DNA of 64,000 nucleotides from G965267185 sp965267185 (GTDB taxonomy: Bacteria > Pseudomonadota > Alphaproteobacteria > UBA6615): positions 3,348,001 to 3,412,000 of the forward strand of contig OZ253937.1 of assembly GCA_965267185.1 (NCBI GenBank). Reading direction: 5' to 3'. Shown in pieces: positions 34,943 to 43,270 of this stretch; position 1 is the stretch's first letter, and each line of letters opens with the position of its first letter. The translations under genes were made by a program, and so were the position numbers. Under the pieces are notes generated by a model. It saw only the letters and a list, made by a program, of their open reading frames with translations, searched no databases and was not told the origin of the DNA.

Positions 34943-35749
34943 TTATTCTGGAGCGATCTTAGTAGCGAGTTGCTCGACGGTCAGGCGCAGCCGGGCGAGG
35001 TCGGTCTCCGACGACAGCCGATGATCGCCGTCTTTTATCAGGATCAGCTCGACATCGTCCGAGGTGAGAGCCTCCATCAGCTTCTGCGATTGTGTCCACG
35101 GCACGTCCGGGTCGGCGGTCCCGTGGATGAGACGCACCGGCAAGTCGAGTTTGAGCGGTGCGTTGAGAACAAGCTGGCGGTTCCCGTCTTCCACCAAGTC
35201 GCGCGTAACGATGTAGGGCTCGTCCGAATATTCCGACGGCGCGCTGTAGAAACCACGCTCGGCGATGTGCGCCATGACGTCAGGCCCCAACCGAGCAGGC
35301 AATAGATCGTGGGTGAAATCAGGGGCCGCCGCGATGCCGACCAGGCCGGCGGCTTGCTGCGCGCCACCCGCTTTTTGCAGCGCAAGTGCCACGCGCACCA
35401 TGATCCACCCACCCATCGACGAGCCGACCAAAACAAGTGGGCCGCCGAGGCCCGGTACTGTGCGGCCGGCATGGTCTATGACGGTGAGCGCGTCCTCTGC
35501 CCAGCGGCCCACGGTGCCGTCGCGGAACGCGCCCTCCGATGCGCCGTGTCCGGAATAGTCCAGCCGCAGAAAGGCGTAGCCGGCGGCTTGTGCCCAGGCC
35601 TCTAAAGTAGTTGCCTTCTCGCCCGTCATGTCCGACATAAAGCCGCCGAGAAAAACGATACCAACGCCGGTTCTATCTTCGCGGGCCGGTGTCGCGTAAA
35701 AGGCCAGTTTGGTGCCGTCGGCGGCCGCGATATGGGAAGGTGTAGTCAT
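34943..35749 (-). CDS. alpha/beta hydrolase (serine aminopeptidase S33-like)
   Basis: 268-residue cytosolic hydrolase. The nucleophile elbow is VLVGSSMGGWIMV (GxSxG); LRLDYSGHGASEG is the usual strand-loop near the oxyanion hole; the acid and histidine are in IHGTADPDVPW and KDGDHRLSS. It resembles the alpha/beta hydrolases related to human ABHD10 or palmitoyl-protein thioesterases, though the substrate is unknown. It diverges from the glycosyltransferase gene with only 15 bp between starts. Confidence 0.85.
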   Translation of the reverse strand: MTTPSHIAAADGTKLAFYATPAREDRTGVGIVFLGGFMSDMTGEKATTLEAWAQAAGYAFLRLDYSGHGASEGAFRDGTVGRWAEDALTVIDHAGRTVPGLGGPLVLVGSSMGGWIMVRVALALQKAGGAQQAAGLVGIAAAPDFTHDLLPARLGPDVMAHIAERGFYSAPSEYSDEPYIVTRDLVEDGNRQLVLNAPLKLDLPVRLIHGTADPDVPWTQSQKLMEALTSDDVELILIKDGDHRLSSETDLARLRLTVEQLATKIAPE

Positions 35750-35764
35750 TCACCCTACGATGAC

Positions 35765-36985
35765 ATGAAGACCACCGTTCAGTCTAATGATGCCGGTGAA
35801 GCGGGCGCTCCGTCACGGCAGCGCTTAGCTCCCGTCGTCCTGCAGGTGCTCCCTTCGCTGGAAACCGGTGGGGGCGGTGTCGAGCGCACGACGATCGATA
35901 TTGCGGCGGCCATTATGGCTACCGGTGCGCCAGCGTTCGTGGCGTCCTCTGGCGGCCATCTGGTGAACGAGCTCGACCGTTGCGGTGCCAAGCACATCAT
36001 CCTGCCTCTCGCGTCAAAAAATCCGCTTGTTATGCGCCGGAATATTCAGCGCCTGATTGAGGTTATCGAACTGCACGGCGTCAACATCGTTCACGCGCGC
36101 AGTCGGGCGCCGGCTTGGAGCGCCCGTGTGGCGGCACGGCAAACCGGATGCAGTTTCATCACTACGTTTCATGGCGCGTACAACTACGGCAAGGGCATCG
36201 GCGGTGCCTGGAAGAAGCGCTACAACTCGGTGATGGCCGATGGCGATATCGTTATCGCCAATTCCGAATTCATCGCCGACCATTTGAGAACCCGATACAG
36301 CGTGCCGGAGCAGCGTATTCGCGTTGTGCCGCGGGGCATCGACTTGAATGTCTTCGACCCTCAGAAGGCGACCGTTGCCCGTATGGTCGATCTGGCGGGC
36401 CGGTGGAATCTCCCGGATGGGGCGTCCGTCGTCATGCTGCCAGGCCGCCTGACCCGCTGGAAAGGGCAAGCGCTATTTGTTGAGGCGTTGTCCTTGCTAA
36501 AGGAACGCATGGGGGCGGAGAACTTCAAGGTCGTCGGTCTATTGGTGGGCTCCGATCAAGGCCGCAACGCCTACCGCGCTGAGCTGGAGAATCAAATCAA
36601 AGCGCGCGGGTTAGCCGGTCAGGTTCAAATCAAAGGCCACTGTCCCGATATGGCCGCCGCTTACATGTTGACCGATGTCGTGGTTTCCGCCTCGACGGAC
36701 CCGGAAGCGTTCGGGCGGGTGGTCGCCGAAGGGCAAGCAATGGGACGGCCCGTCGTCGTCGCCAACCATGGCGGCGCTGCTGAACAAATTATCGCGAATG
36801 AAACCGGGTGGCTGTTCCCGCCTGGCGATGCTGCGGGGCTGGCGGGCGCGCTTGCAACCGCGCTCGAACTCGACACCGATGCGCGGGCGCAGCTGGCAGA
36901 CACGGCGATTAAGCGGGTGCATCAGTTCTACTCCAAGACGGGCATGTGTTCGGCGACGCTCGATATCTATGCCGAACTCCGCTAG
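35765..36985 (+). CDS. glycosyltransferase family 4 protein
   Basis: 406-residue GT-B glycosyltransferase. The N-terminal acceptor half has LQVLPSLETGGGGVERTTID; the donor half has VVMLPGRLTRWKGQALFVEA and the E-x7-E-type motif EAFGRVVAEGQAMGRPVVV, which binds the nucleotide sugar. I use ATG 35765; the earlier in-frame start at 35732 overlaps the divergent hydrolase gene. The family makes LPS core or capsule sugars; its pairing with a GT9 gene 19 bp downstream supports an LPS core role. Confidence 0.88.
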   Translation: MKTTVQSNDAGEAGAPSRQRLAPVVLQVLPSLETGGGGVERTTIDIAAAIMATGAPAFVASSGGHLVNELDRCGAKHIILPLASKNPLVMRRNIQRLIEVIELHGVNIVHARSRAPAWSARVAARQTGCSFITTFHGAYNYGKGIGGAWKKRYNSVMADGDIVIANSEFIADHLRTRYSVPEQRIRVVPRGIDLNVFDPQKATVARMVDLAGRWNLPDGASVVMLPGRLTRWKGQALFVEALSLLKERMGAENFKVVGLLVGSDQGRNAYRAELENQIKARGLAGQVQIKGHCPDMAAAYMLTDVVVSASTDPEAFGRVVAEGQAMGRPVVVANHGGAAEQIIANETGWLFPPGDAAGLAGALATALELDTDARAQLADTAIKRVHQFYSKTGMCSATLDIYAELR

Positions 36986-37004
36986 CAGTGCCCCGCCTAG
37001 AGTA

Positions 37005-37943
37005 ATGACCACCGGACAATCGTCAGAGCGCATTCTGGTCATAAAACTGGGCGCGATGGGCGACATCGTGCTGGCCACGGGTCCGTTCGCCGCGATCCGC
37101 TGTCACCATCGCAACGCCCATATCACATTGCTGACGACAGCGCCTTTCAAGGATTTTGCCGTGGCGGGCGGCTGGTTCGACGAAGTCTGGGTCGGTGGCC
37201 GGCCCTCCTGGCGCGAACTTCGCGCCTGGAAGGGGTTGCGAAAGAAATTGCGGCAAGCCCAGTTCAGCCGGGTGTACGACCTGCAGACCTCCGACCGTAC
37301 GGCAATCCTGTTTCACCTGCTCGGCATCATGCGCAAGCCCGAATGGTCGGGAATCGTTCGCGGTAGCTCCCATCGTCATACCAATCCCCAGCGCGATTCC
37401 ATGCACACGATCGAGCGACAGGCCGATCAGCTTCGTGTTGCCGGCATCGCGGATGTACCGCCGCCTAATCTAGACGCTATTTCATCGGAGATTGGCCGTT
37501 TTGGCCTATCGGCACCCTACATACTGATGGTACCGGGCGGCTCTCCGCACCGGCTTGATAAACGCTGGCCGGCGCGCCATTACGCTGACCTTGCGCGCCG
37601 CTTGATTGAAAAGGGCGTCACGCCGGTGATAATCGGTGGTCCGGCGGAAAGCCAGGTTGCCACGGCAATCGAGACGTTTTGCGCCGGTGCGCGCGATCTG
37701 ACGAACGAGACGACGATGGCAGATATTGTTGAGCTGTCGCGGGGTGCGGCGGGTGCTATCGGAAACGACACCGGACCGATGCACTTGATTGCGGCGGCAG
37801 GAACGCCCTCGGTCGTGTTGTTCTCCCATGCCTCCGACCCCGAGTTGTGCGCGCAACGGGGGGCAGATGTGACGATCCTACGGCGTCAGCCGCTAGAGGC
37901 ATTGCCCGTCGATGAGGTTGAAGCGGCCTTGCGCTTGCGCTAA
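37005..37943 (+). CDS. glycosyltransferase family 9 (heptosyltransferase-like) protein
   Basis: 312-residue GT-B enzyme of the ADP-heptose:LPS heptosyltransferase family. The N-terminus ILVIKLGAMGDIVLATGPFA and the C-terminal donor-site stretch GNDTGPMHLIAAAGTPSVVL are diagnostic. I use ATG 37005; the open frame extends back to 36675 inside the GT4 gene, which is implausible. It probably adds a sugar to the LPS inner core together with the upstream GT4. The exact sugar cannot be told. Confidence 0.88.
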   Translation: MTTGQSSERILVIKLGAMGDIVLATGPFAAIRCHHRNAHITLLTTAPFKDFAVAGGWFDEVWVGGRPSWRELRAWKGLRKKLRQAQFSRVYDLQTSDRTAILFHLLGIMRKPEWSGIVRGSSHRHTNPQRDSMHTIERQADQLRVAGIADVPPPNLDAISSEIGRFGLSAPYILMVPGGSPHRLDKRWPARHYADLARRLIEKGVTPVIIGGPAESQVATAIETFCAGARDLTNETTMADIVELSRGAAGAIGNDTGPMHLIAAAGTPSVVLFSHASDPELCAQRGADVTILRRQPLEALPVDEVEAALRLR

Positions 37944-38004
37944 ATCCGCCCCCCTAAGTTCTGCTTTAACAACCCGTTCATACAAACGCGCCCATAACGG
38001 TGAC

Positions 38005-39957
38005 ATGATGGCTAAGGCCGCCGAGAGTTCCGACGTAACGATCACCCTGCCCGACGGCAGCACGCGCTCTTTTGCCGAACCTGTTACCGGCGCGGAGATC
38101 GCGGCTGACATTGGCCCTGGGCTGGCGAAAGCGGCGTTGGCCATTAAGGTCGATGGGCGGCTCGTCGACTTGTCCTATCTCGTCGACACGGATGCGGCGG
38201 TCGAAATCGTAACGCTAAAGAGCGACGACGAGACGGTCTACGACCTCTTGCGCCACGATGCGGCGCATGTCATGGCCGAGGCGGTGCAGGAGCTTTATCC
38301 CGGCACCCAGATCACCTTCGGCCCGGCAATCGAGAACGGGTTTTATTACGACTTCGTGCGCGACGATCCGTTCACGCCGACCGATCTTGAGAAAATCGAA
38401 GCGCGGATGAAGGAAATCGTCGCCCGCGATGAGTCGATTGCGCGTGAAATTTGGAGCCGGGAAGACGCCATCCGCTTCTTCAGCGACGCTGGTGAGAAGT
38501 ACAAAGCCGAGCATATCGAGACCTTGCCGCAGGACGAGGAAATCTCGATCTACCGCCAGGGCGAGTGGCTCGATCTATGTACCGGGCCGCACCTGCCATC
38601 GACGAAAAAATTGGGCACCGCGTTCAAGTTGATGAAGGTGTCGGGCGCCTATTGGCGTGGCGATGCCCGCAACCAGCAACTTCAGCGCATCTATGGTACG
38701 GCCTGGCGCGACGCCAAGGAGCTGAAATTCTACCTCACCCAATTGGAGGAGGCGGAAAAGCGCGATCATCGCCGGCTCGGGCGCGAGATGGGTCTGTTCC
38801 ATATCCAAGAGGAAGCGGTCGGGTCGGTGTTCTGGCATGCCAATGGCTGGACGCTCTATCGGGTGTGCGAGGAGTATATGCGTTCGCGCCTCGACGATGC
38901 CGGTTACGTCGAGGTGAAAACGCCGCAACTGGTCGACCGCACGCTGTGGGAGCGGTCGGGTCATTGGGAGAAATTCCGCGAGAACATGTTCACCATCGAT
39001 GACGATGATGACCGCGTCCTGGCGGTGAAGCCGATGAACTGCCCCTGTCATGTGCAAATCTACAAGCAGGGCACGACCAGCTATCGGGATTTGCCTCTGC
39101 GCATGGCCGAGTTTGGCTCGTGCCACCGCTACGAGCCCTCCGGCGCTCTGCACGGCATTATGCGGGTCCGCGCCTTTACCCAGGATGACGCCCATATTTT
39201 CTGCACTGAAGATCAAATCGTTTCCGAGACGAAGGCGTTCTGTGAGCTGCTCTCCAGCGTCTATCGAGACTTTGGTTTTTCCGACGTGCTGGTGAAGTTT
39301 GCCGACCGTCCGCCGGTGCGCGCGGGCGACGACGCGACGTGGGACCGCGCCGAGCAAGCGCTGATCGAAGCGACCGATGCGGCCGGGCTCGAGTACTCGC
39401 TCAACCCCGGCGAAGGCGCATTCTATGGGCCGAAGCTCGAATTTGTGCTGCGCGACGCTATCGGCCGTGATTGGCAATGCGGCACGCTGCAGGTCGATTT
39501 CGTGCTCCCCGAACGCCTCGATGCGTCCTATGTCGGTGAGGACGGCAGTAAGCACCGCCCGGTGATGCTCCATCGTGCGATTCTGGGCTCGTTCGAGCGT
39601 TTTCTCGGTATTCTGATCGAACATTATGCCGGCCGGTTCCCGCTGTGGCTGGCGCCGGTGCAGGCCGTCGTTGCGACCATCACCAACGACGCAGACGATT
39701 ACGCGGAAAAGGTGGCGGCGGCGTGCCGTGACGCCGGGCTGAGGGTCGAAACCGATCTTCGCAACGAGAAGATCAACTACAAGGTGCGCGAACATAGCCT
39801 GGCCCACGTGCCGGCTATTCTGGTTGTCGGCCGGCGCGAGGCCGATGACGGTACCGTTGCCGTGCGCCGCTTGGGGTCGAAGGATCAGGAAGTACTTGCC
39901 TTGGATGCCGCGGTCGGCCAACTTATAGCGGAAGCGGCCAGCCCGGCGGCTAAGTAA
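38005..39957 (+). CDS. thrS: threonyl-tRNA synthetase
   Basis: 650-residue class II synthetase charging tRNA-Thr. Domains in order: TGS (DVTITLPDGSTRSFAEPVTG, about 10-70), editing domain (with the HxxxH motif in LRHDAAHVMAEA), catalytic core with the zinc-site Cys and motif 2 in FGSCHRYEPSGALHG, motif 3 in the HRAILGSFERFLGIL segment, and the anticodon-binding domain (about 550-645). Two adjacent ATG codons (38005, 38008) are possible starts; the longer frame from 37912 overlaps the GT9 gene. infC follows after 45 bp, the same order as in E. coli. Confidence 0.96.
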   Translation: MMAKAAESSDVTITLPDGSTRSFAEPVTGAEIAADIGPGLAKAALAIKVDGRLVDLSYLVDTDAAVEIVTLKSDDETVYDLLRHDAAHVMAEAVQELYPGTQITFGPAIENGFYYDFVRDDPFTPTDLEKIEARMKEIVARDESIAREIWSREDAIRFFSDAGEKYKAEHIETLPQDEEISIYRQGEWLDLCTGPHLPSTKKLGTAFKLMKVSGAYWRGDARNQQLQRIYGTAWRDAKELKFYLTQLEEAEKRDHRRLGREMGLFHIQEEAVGSVFWHANGWTLYRVCEEYMRSRLDDAGYVEVKTPQLVDRTLWERSGHWEKFRENMFTIDDDDDRVLAVKPMNCPCHVQIYKQGTTSYRDLPLRMAEFGSCHRYEPSGALHGIMRVRAFTQDDAHIFCTEDQIVSETKAFCELLSSVYRDFGFSDVLVKFADRPPVRAGDDATWDRAEQALIEATDAAGLEYSLNPGEGAFYGPKLEFVLRDAIGRDWQCGTLQVDFVLPERLDASYVGEDGSKHRPVMLHRAILGSFERFLGILIEHYAGRFPLWLAPVQAVVATITNDADDYAEKVAAACRDAGLRVETDLRNEKINYKVREHSLAHVPAILVVGRREADDGTVAVRRLGSKDQEVLALDAAVGQLIAEAASPAAK

Positions 39958-39988
39958 CCGGTATCACCATGGTTAACGGCTTAATAAC

Positions 39989-39994
39989 AAGGAG
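39989..39994 (+). promoter_or_regulatory. Shine-Dalgarno site that decides the infC start
   Basis: AAGGAG, 8 nt upstream of the ATC at 40003. It supports initiation at the rare codon rather than at the GTG 153 bp further on. Confidence 0.85.
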
Positions 39995-40002
39995 ATAGAT
40001 AG

Positions 40003-40542
40003 ATCGCTAGACGACCAGTAGACGTAACCCCGCCGAAACGCTCCGGACCACGGGTAAATGAAGACATCGACAACGCGGAAGTTCGGCTTGTCGATGAAAA
40101 TGGTGAGCAAGTTGGTATCGTTGCCACCGAAACGGCCATCGAAAGGGCCTACAGCGTGGGCCTCGACCTTGTCGAAGTGTCTCCGAACGCTGACCCGCCG
40201 GTCTGCAAAATCATCGATTTTGGTAAGCTCAAGTACGAAGAGCAGAAGAAAGCCAACGTTGCCCGCAAGCGGCAAAAGACGATCGATGTCAAAGAAATCA
40301 AGCTACGGCCCAACATCGATACCCACGATTACGAAGTGAAGATGCGCAATGCGCGCCGGTTCATCGACGATGGCGATAAGGTCAAGGTGACCCTGCGCTT
40401 TCGTGGCCGCGAAATGGCGCACCAAGAACTCGGCGCCCAGGTGCTCCAGAGAGTTCGCGATGAACTGGACGAAGTCGCCAAGGTCGAGCAGATGCCGAAA
40501 TTCGAAGGCCGTCAGCTGACCATGGTAATGACGCCGCGCTAA
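40003..40542 (+). CDS. infC: translation initiation factor IF-3 with ATC start codon
   Basis: 179-residue IF-3. The conserved N-terminal domain (ARRPVDVTPPKRSGPRVNED, then AEVRLVDENGEQVGIVATET) is encoded upstream of the first GTG in the frame (40156), so the start must lie earlier. An in-frame TAG stop is at 40000-40002, directly before ATC at 40003, and a consensus AAGGAG site (39989-39994) sits 8 nt before it. There is no ATG, GTG or TTG in that stretch. Rare AUU/AUC-type starts are the known feature of infC that lets IF-3 repress its own translation. The C-terminal domain (about 90-179) is complete. Confidence 0.93.
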   Translation: MARRPVDVTPPKRSGPRVNEDIDNAEVRLVDENGEQVGIVATETAIERAYSVGLDLVEVSPNADPPVCKIIDFGKLKYEEQKKANVARKRQKTIDVKEIKLRPNIDTHDYEVKMRNARRFIDDGDKVKVTLRFRGREMAHQELGAQVLQRVRDELDEVAKVEQMPKFEGRQLTMVMTPR

Positions 40543-40583
40543 TCCCGTTTTTCGCTTTTAACCGTTAGAGACAGCGGCCTTCG

Positions 40584-41363
40584 CTAGGCTGGGGGCCGCG
40601 AGTGCTGACCGCCGTCGGCCATAATCACCGTCCCCGACAACCATGAGGCGCGAGGGCTGGCCAGAAAGGCAGCGATCCAGCCGATTTCGTCAGCCGTGCC
40701 GGCGCGGTCGCCCGGTAAACCTTTCATGGTTTCACGCCAGCGCGATTCATCGCCCCAATTCATATCGGCGGTGGTTTTCGCCTGGGTCACGAGCCGCTCG
40801 GTCTCGATCGGGCCGGGATTGATGCCGACGACGCGCACGCCATGGTCGACGCTTTCCGAGCCGAGGGCGCGTGTCAGGGCCATCAGGGCCGCATTGCCCA
40901 TGGCGCCGGCGATATAGCCGGACCGGGGCCTCTCTCCGGCCATGCCGATAATGTTGACGATGACGCCGGAGCCGCGTTCGCACATCTGCGGGTAAATCGC
41001 TTTGGTCAGCCCGACAAAGCCGAATACTTTCAAATCCCACGCATCCTTGATGGTGCCGACATCCAGGCGGGCGAGATCGCCGGCTGGGATGGCGCCGGCA
41101 TTGTTGACCAGGATGTCGATATTGCCAGCGCTCTCCACGAGAGCTTGAACGCCCGCATCGGTCGACAGATCGACCGGATGGATCGTGACCTGGGCGTCGG
41201 TGCGGCTATTCAGATCGTCGCGTAGCGCGGCTAGATCCGCCTCCGTCCGTGCCGCCAGGTGGAGGTTGCAGCCCTCGGCTGCCAATATCTCCGCAACGGC
41301 CCGTCCGATACCCTTGCTGGCGCCGGTGATCAGCGTCGTTTTGCCCGCGAGTTCCAGATCCAT
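40584..41363 (-). CDS. SDR family oxidoreductase with degenerate active site
   Basis: 259-residue classical-length short-chain dehydrogenase. The cofactor motif TLITGASKGIGRAVAEIL (TGxxxGxG) and the NNAG motif (DILVNNAGAIPAG) are intact. In the catalytic region, GYIAGAMGNAALMALTRALG, the tyrosine is present, but the residue four positions on, normally lysine in YxxxK, is alanine. It may belong to a subfamily with altered chemistry. It lies on the opposite strand between infC and rpmI. Function unknown. Confidence 0.85.
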   Translation of the reverse strand: MDLELAGKTTLITGASKGIGRAVAEILAAEGCNLHLAARTEADLAALRDDLNSRTDAQVTIHPVDLSTDAGVQALVESAGNIDILVNNAGAIPAGDLARLDVGTIKDAWDLKVFGFVGLTKAIYPQMCERGSGVIVNIIGMAGERPRSGYIAGAMGNAALMALTRALGSESVDHGVRVVGINPGPIETERLVTQAKTTADMNWGDESRWRETMKGLPGDRAGTADEIGWIAAFLASPRASWLSGTVIMADGGQHSRPPA

Positions 41364-41565
41364 GGGATTTTCCCTTCTTTTGGTGTTGGTTAACGGGTGA
41401 AACTTAGCGGAATCGAAGGCTTTGGTCTCGGTCTTCGGGCGCTTGCGTTTGTGGCCCCAGACCGTTATAAACCGCGCGATTTCAAAGCGATGGTGAGGCT
41501 AGGGCGACAAGTCCCAGGGCATGCCCAGCCATCGAGCCAAGACCTCAAACACATGCGAGGACAAA

Positions 41566-41772
41566 ATGCCCAAGATGAAGACGAAATCGTCTGCCAAAAA
41601 GCGATTCCGCTTAACGGCAACCGGCAAAATCCGAATGAAACCTTCCGGTATGCGCCATGGTATGCGCAAGCGGTCGCAATCGATGAAACGCAAAGCGCGT
41701 AAGATTGGCGTTATGGCGCCGGCTGACGCCCGCATCGTTGCGCCGACCATGCCTTACGCGAAGAAGGGCTGA
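41566..41772 (+). CDS. rpmI: 50S ribosomal protein L35
   Basis: 68-residue ribosomal protein L35; the sequence MPKMKTKSSAKKRFRLTATG is canonical. The start is ATG 41566 with a gaggac ribosome binding site; the frame opens 45 bp earlier. rplT follows after 3 bp. The roughly 200-bp leader (41364-41565) lies between the divergent SDR gene and rpmI and may include the promoter and an L20 autoregulatory site, but I could not identify its structure. Confidence 0.96.
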   Translation: MPKMKTKSSAKKRFRLTATGKIRMKPSGMRHGMRKRSQSMKRKARKIGVMAPADARIVAPTMPYAKKG

Positions 41773-41775
41773 GCC

Positions 41776-42141
41776 ATGTCTCGTGCAACCGGCACCGTCC
41801 ATCGTCATGCCAAGCGCAAGAAGGTCTTAAAGCTTGCCAAGGGATATCGCGGACGCAACTCGACCAACTACCGTATTGCGTTGGAAAAGGTTGAGAAGGG
41901 TCTGCAGTATGCCTACCGCGACCGGCGCGTAAAGAAGCGTAACTTCCGTTCCTTATGGATTCAGCGGATCAACGCGGGAGCGCGCGAGCATGGCTTGACC
42001 TACTCGCAGTTTATGAATGGCGTCAAACAAGCCGGCGTGGAACTCGACCGCAAAATTTTGGCCGATCTCGCCGTCAAGGAACCCGAAGCGTTCAAAGCGC
42101 TGGTCGATCAGGCGCAGGACGCTTTGAACGCGTCCACTTAG
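41776..42141 (+). CDS. rplT: 50S ribosomal protein L20
   Basis: 121-residue L20, required for early 50S assembly and for autogenous control of the rpmI-rplT unit. Hallmarks: HRHAKRKKVLKLAKGYRGRN and RRVKKRNFRSLWIQRINAGA, the long basic N-terminal helix. It is 3 bp after rpmI and 31 bp before pheS, so it is likely part of a rpmI-rplT-pheS-pheT operon. Confidence 0.97.
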   Translation: MSRATGTVHRHAKRKKVLKLAKGYRGRNSTNYRIALEKVEKGLQYAYRDRRVKKRNFRSLWIQRINAGAREHGLTYSQFMNGVKQAGVELDRKILADLAVKEPEAFKALVDQAQDALNAST

Positions 42142-42172
42142 CATCGGCCCGGCGGGCCTCTTGGATACTGCG

Positions 42173-43261
42173 ATGACGACGCCCGACGTAGCGGAGCTCG
42201 AGTCGACGCTTTTAGCCGAAATAACCGCGGCTGACAGCCTCGAAGCGCTTGAGGCCGTGCGGGTATCGGCGCTCGGCCGTAAGGGCCGCATCACTGCACA
42301 GATGAAGGGGCTCGGCGGTCTCGACGGTGATGCGCGTAAGGCGGCTGGTCAGGCGCTCAATCAGGTCAAGGATGCGGTAGCGGCGGCAATCTCCGCCCGC
42401 CAGCTAGACCTAGAAGCCCTTGAACTTGAAGCCCGGCTCGCCGGTGAAACCGTCGATGTGACGTTGCCCGTCCGTCCGCGGCCAGACGGGCGCATTCACC
42501 CGGTCAGTCAGGCGATGGAGGAGTGCATCGCGATCTTCGGTGAAATGGGCTTCGCCGTCGCCGAAGGGCCTGACATCGAGGATGATTTTCACAACTTCAC
42601 GGCCCTCAATATCCCGCCCGAACATCCCGCGCGCCAGATGCACGATACCTTCTATCTGCCCGAGCGCGGCGACGGGTCACGGCTGGTTCTACGGACGCAT
42701 ACGTCACCGGTGCAAATCCGCACCATGGAAACCAGCAAGCCGCCGATCCGGGTGATCGCGCCGGGGCGTACCTACCGAAGCGACTCCGATGCGACTCACA
42801 CGCCGATGTTCCATCAGATCGAGGCGCTGGTGGTCGACGAGACGACCCATATGGGCCATCTCAAGGGCTGTATTATCGACTTCTGTCGCGCTTTTTTTGG
42901 CATTCCTGATTTGCCGGTTCGATTCCGGCCGAGCCACTTTCCATTCACCGAGCCGTCGATGGAAGTCGATATCGGCTGCTCGCGCGCGGGCGGGGAGCTC
43001 AAAATCGGTAATTTCGGCGACGGCGCCGACAACTGGCTCGAGATCATGGGGTCGGGCATGGTGCACCCCAAAGTCTTGGAGTATGGCGGCATCGACCCGG
43101 CAAAGTATCAGGGCTTCGCGTTCGGCATGGGTATCGACCGTATCGCCATGCTGAAATATGGCATTCCCGATCTGCGGACGTTCTTCGACGCCGATTTGCG
43201 GTGGCTTTCCCATTACGGCTTTGTACCGCTCGCCATACCGTCGATGGTGCGGGGGCTGTAG
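42173..43261 (+). CDS. pheS: phenylalanyl-tRNA synthetase alpha subunit
   Basis: 362-residue catalytic subunit of the alpha2-beta2 enzyme. An N-terminal coiled-coil (about 1-95) contacts tRNA-Phe; motif 2 lies at PPIRVIAPGRTYRSDSDATH, then FHQIEALVVDE, and motif 3 is GFAFGMGIDRIAMLKYGIPD. I use ATG 42173; the frame opens with TTG at 42161. pheT follows after 9 bp. Confidence 0.97.
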   Translation: MTTPDVAELESTLLAEITAADSLEALEAVRVSALGRKGRITAQMKGLGGLDGDARKAAGQALNQVKDAVAAAISARQLDLEALELEARLAGETVDVTLPVRPRPDGRIHPVSQAMEECIAIFGEMGFAVAEGPDIEDDFHNFTALNIPPEHPARQMHDTFYLPERGDGSRLVLRTHTSPVQIRTMETSKPPIRVIAPGRTYRSDSDATHTPMFHQIEALVVDETTHMGHLKGCIIDFCRAFFGIPDLPVRFRPSHFPFTEPSMEVDIGCSRAGGELKIGNFGDGADNWLEIMGSGMVHPKVLEYGGIDPAKYQGFAFGMGIDRIAMLKYGIPDLRTFFDADLRWLSHYGFVPLAIPSMVRGL

Positions 43262-43270
43262 GGGCGCGCC

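Noticed and set aside
36675..37004. N-terminal extension of the heptosyltransferase-like gene
   Set aside because: It overlaps the GT4 gene in another frame; the GT9 fold begins right after ATG 37005.
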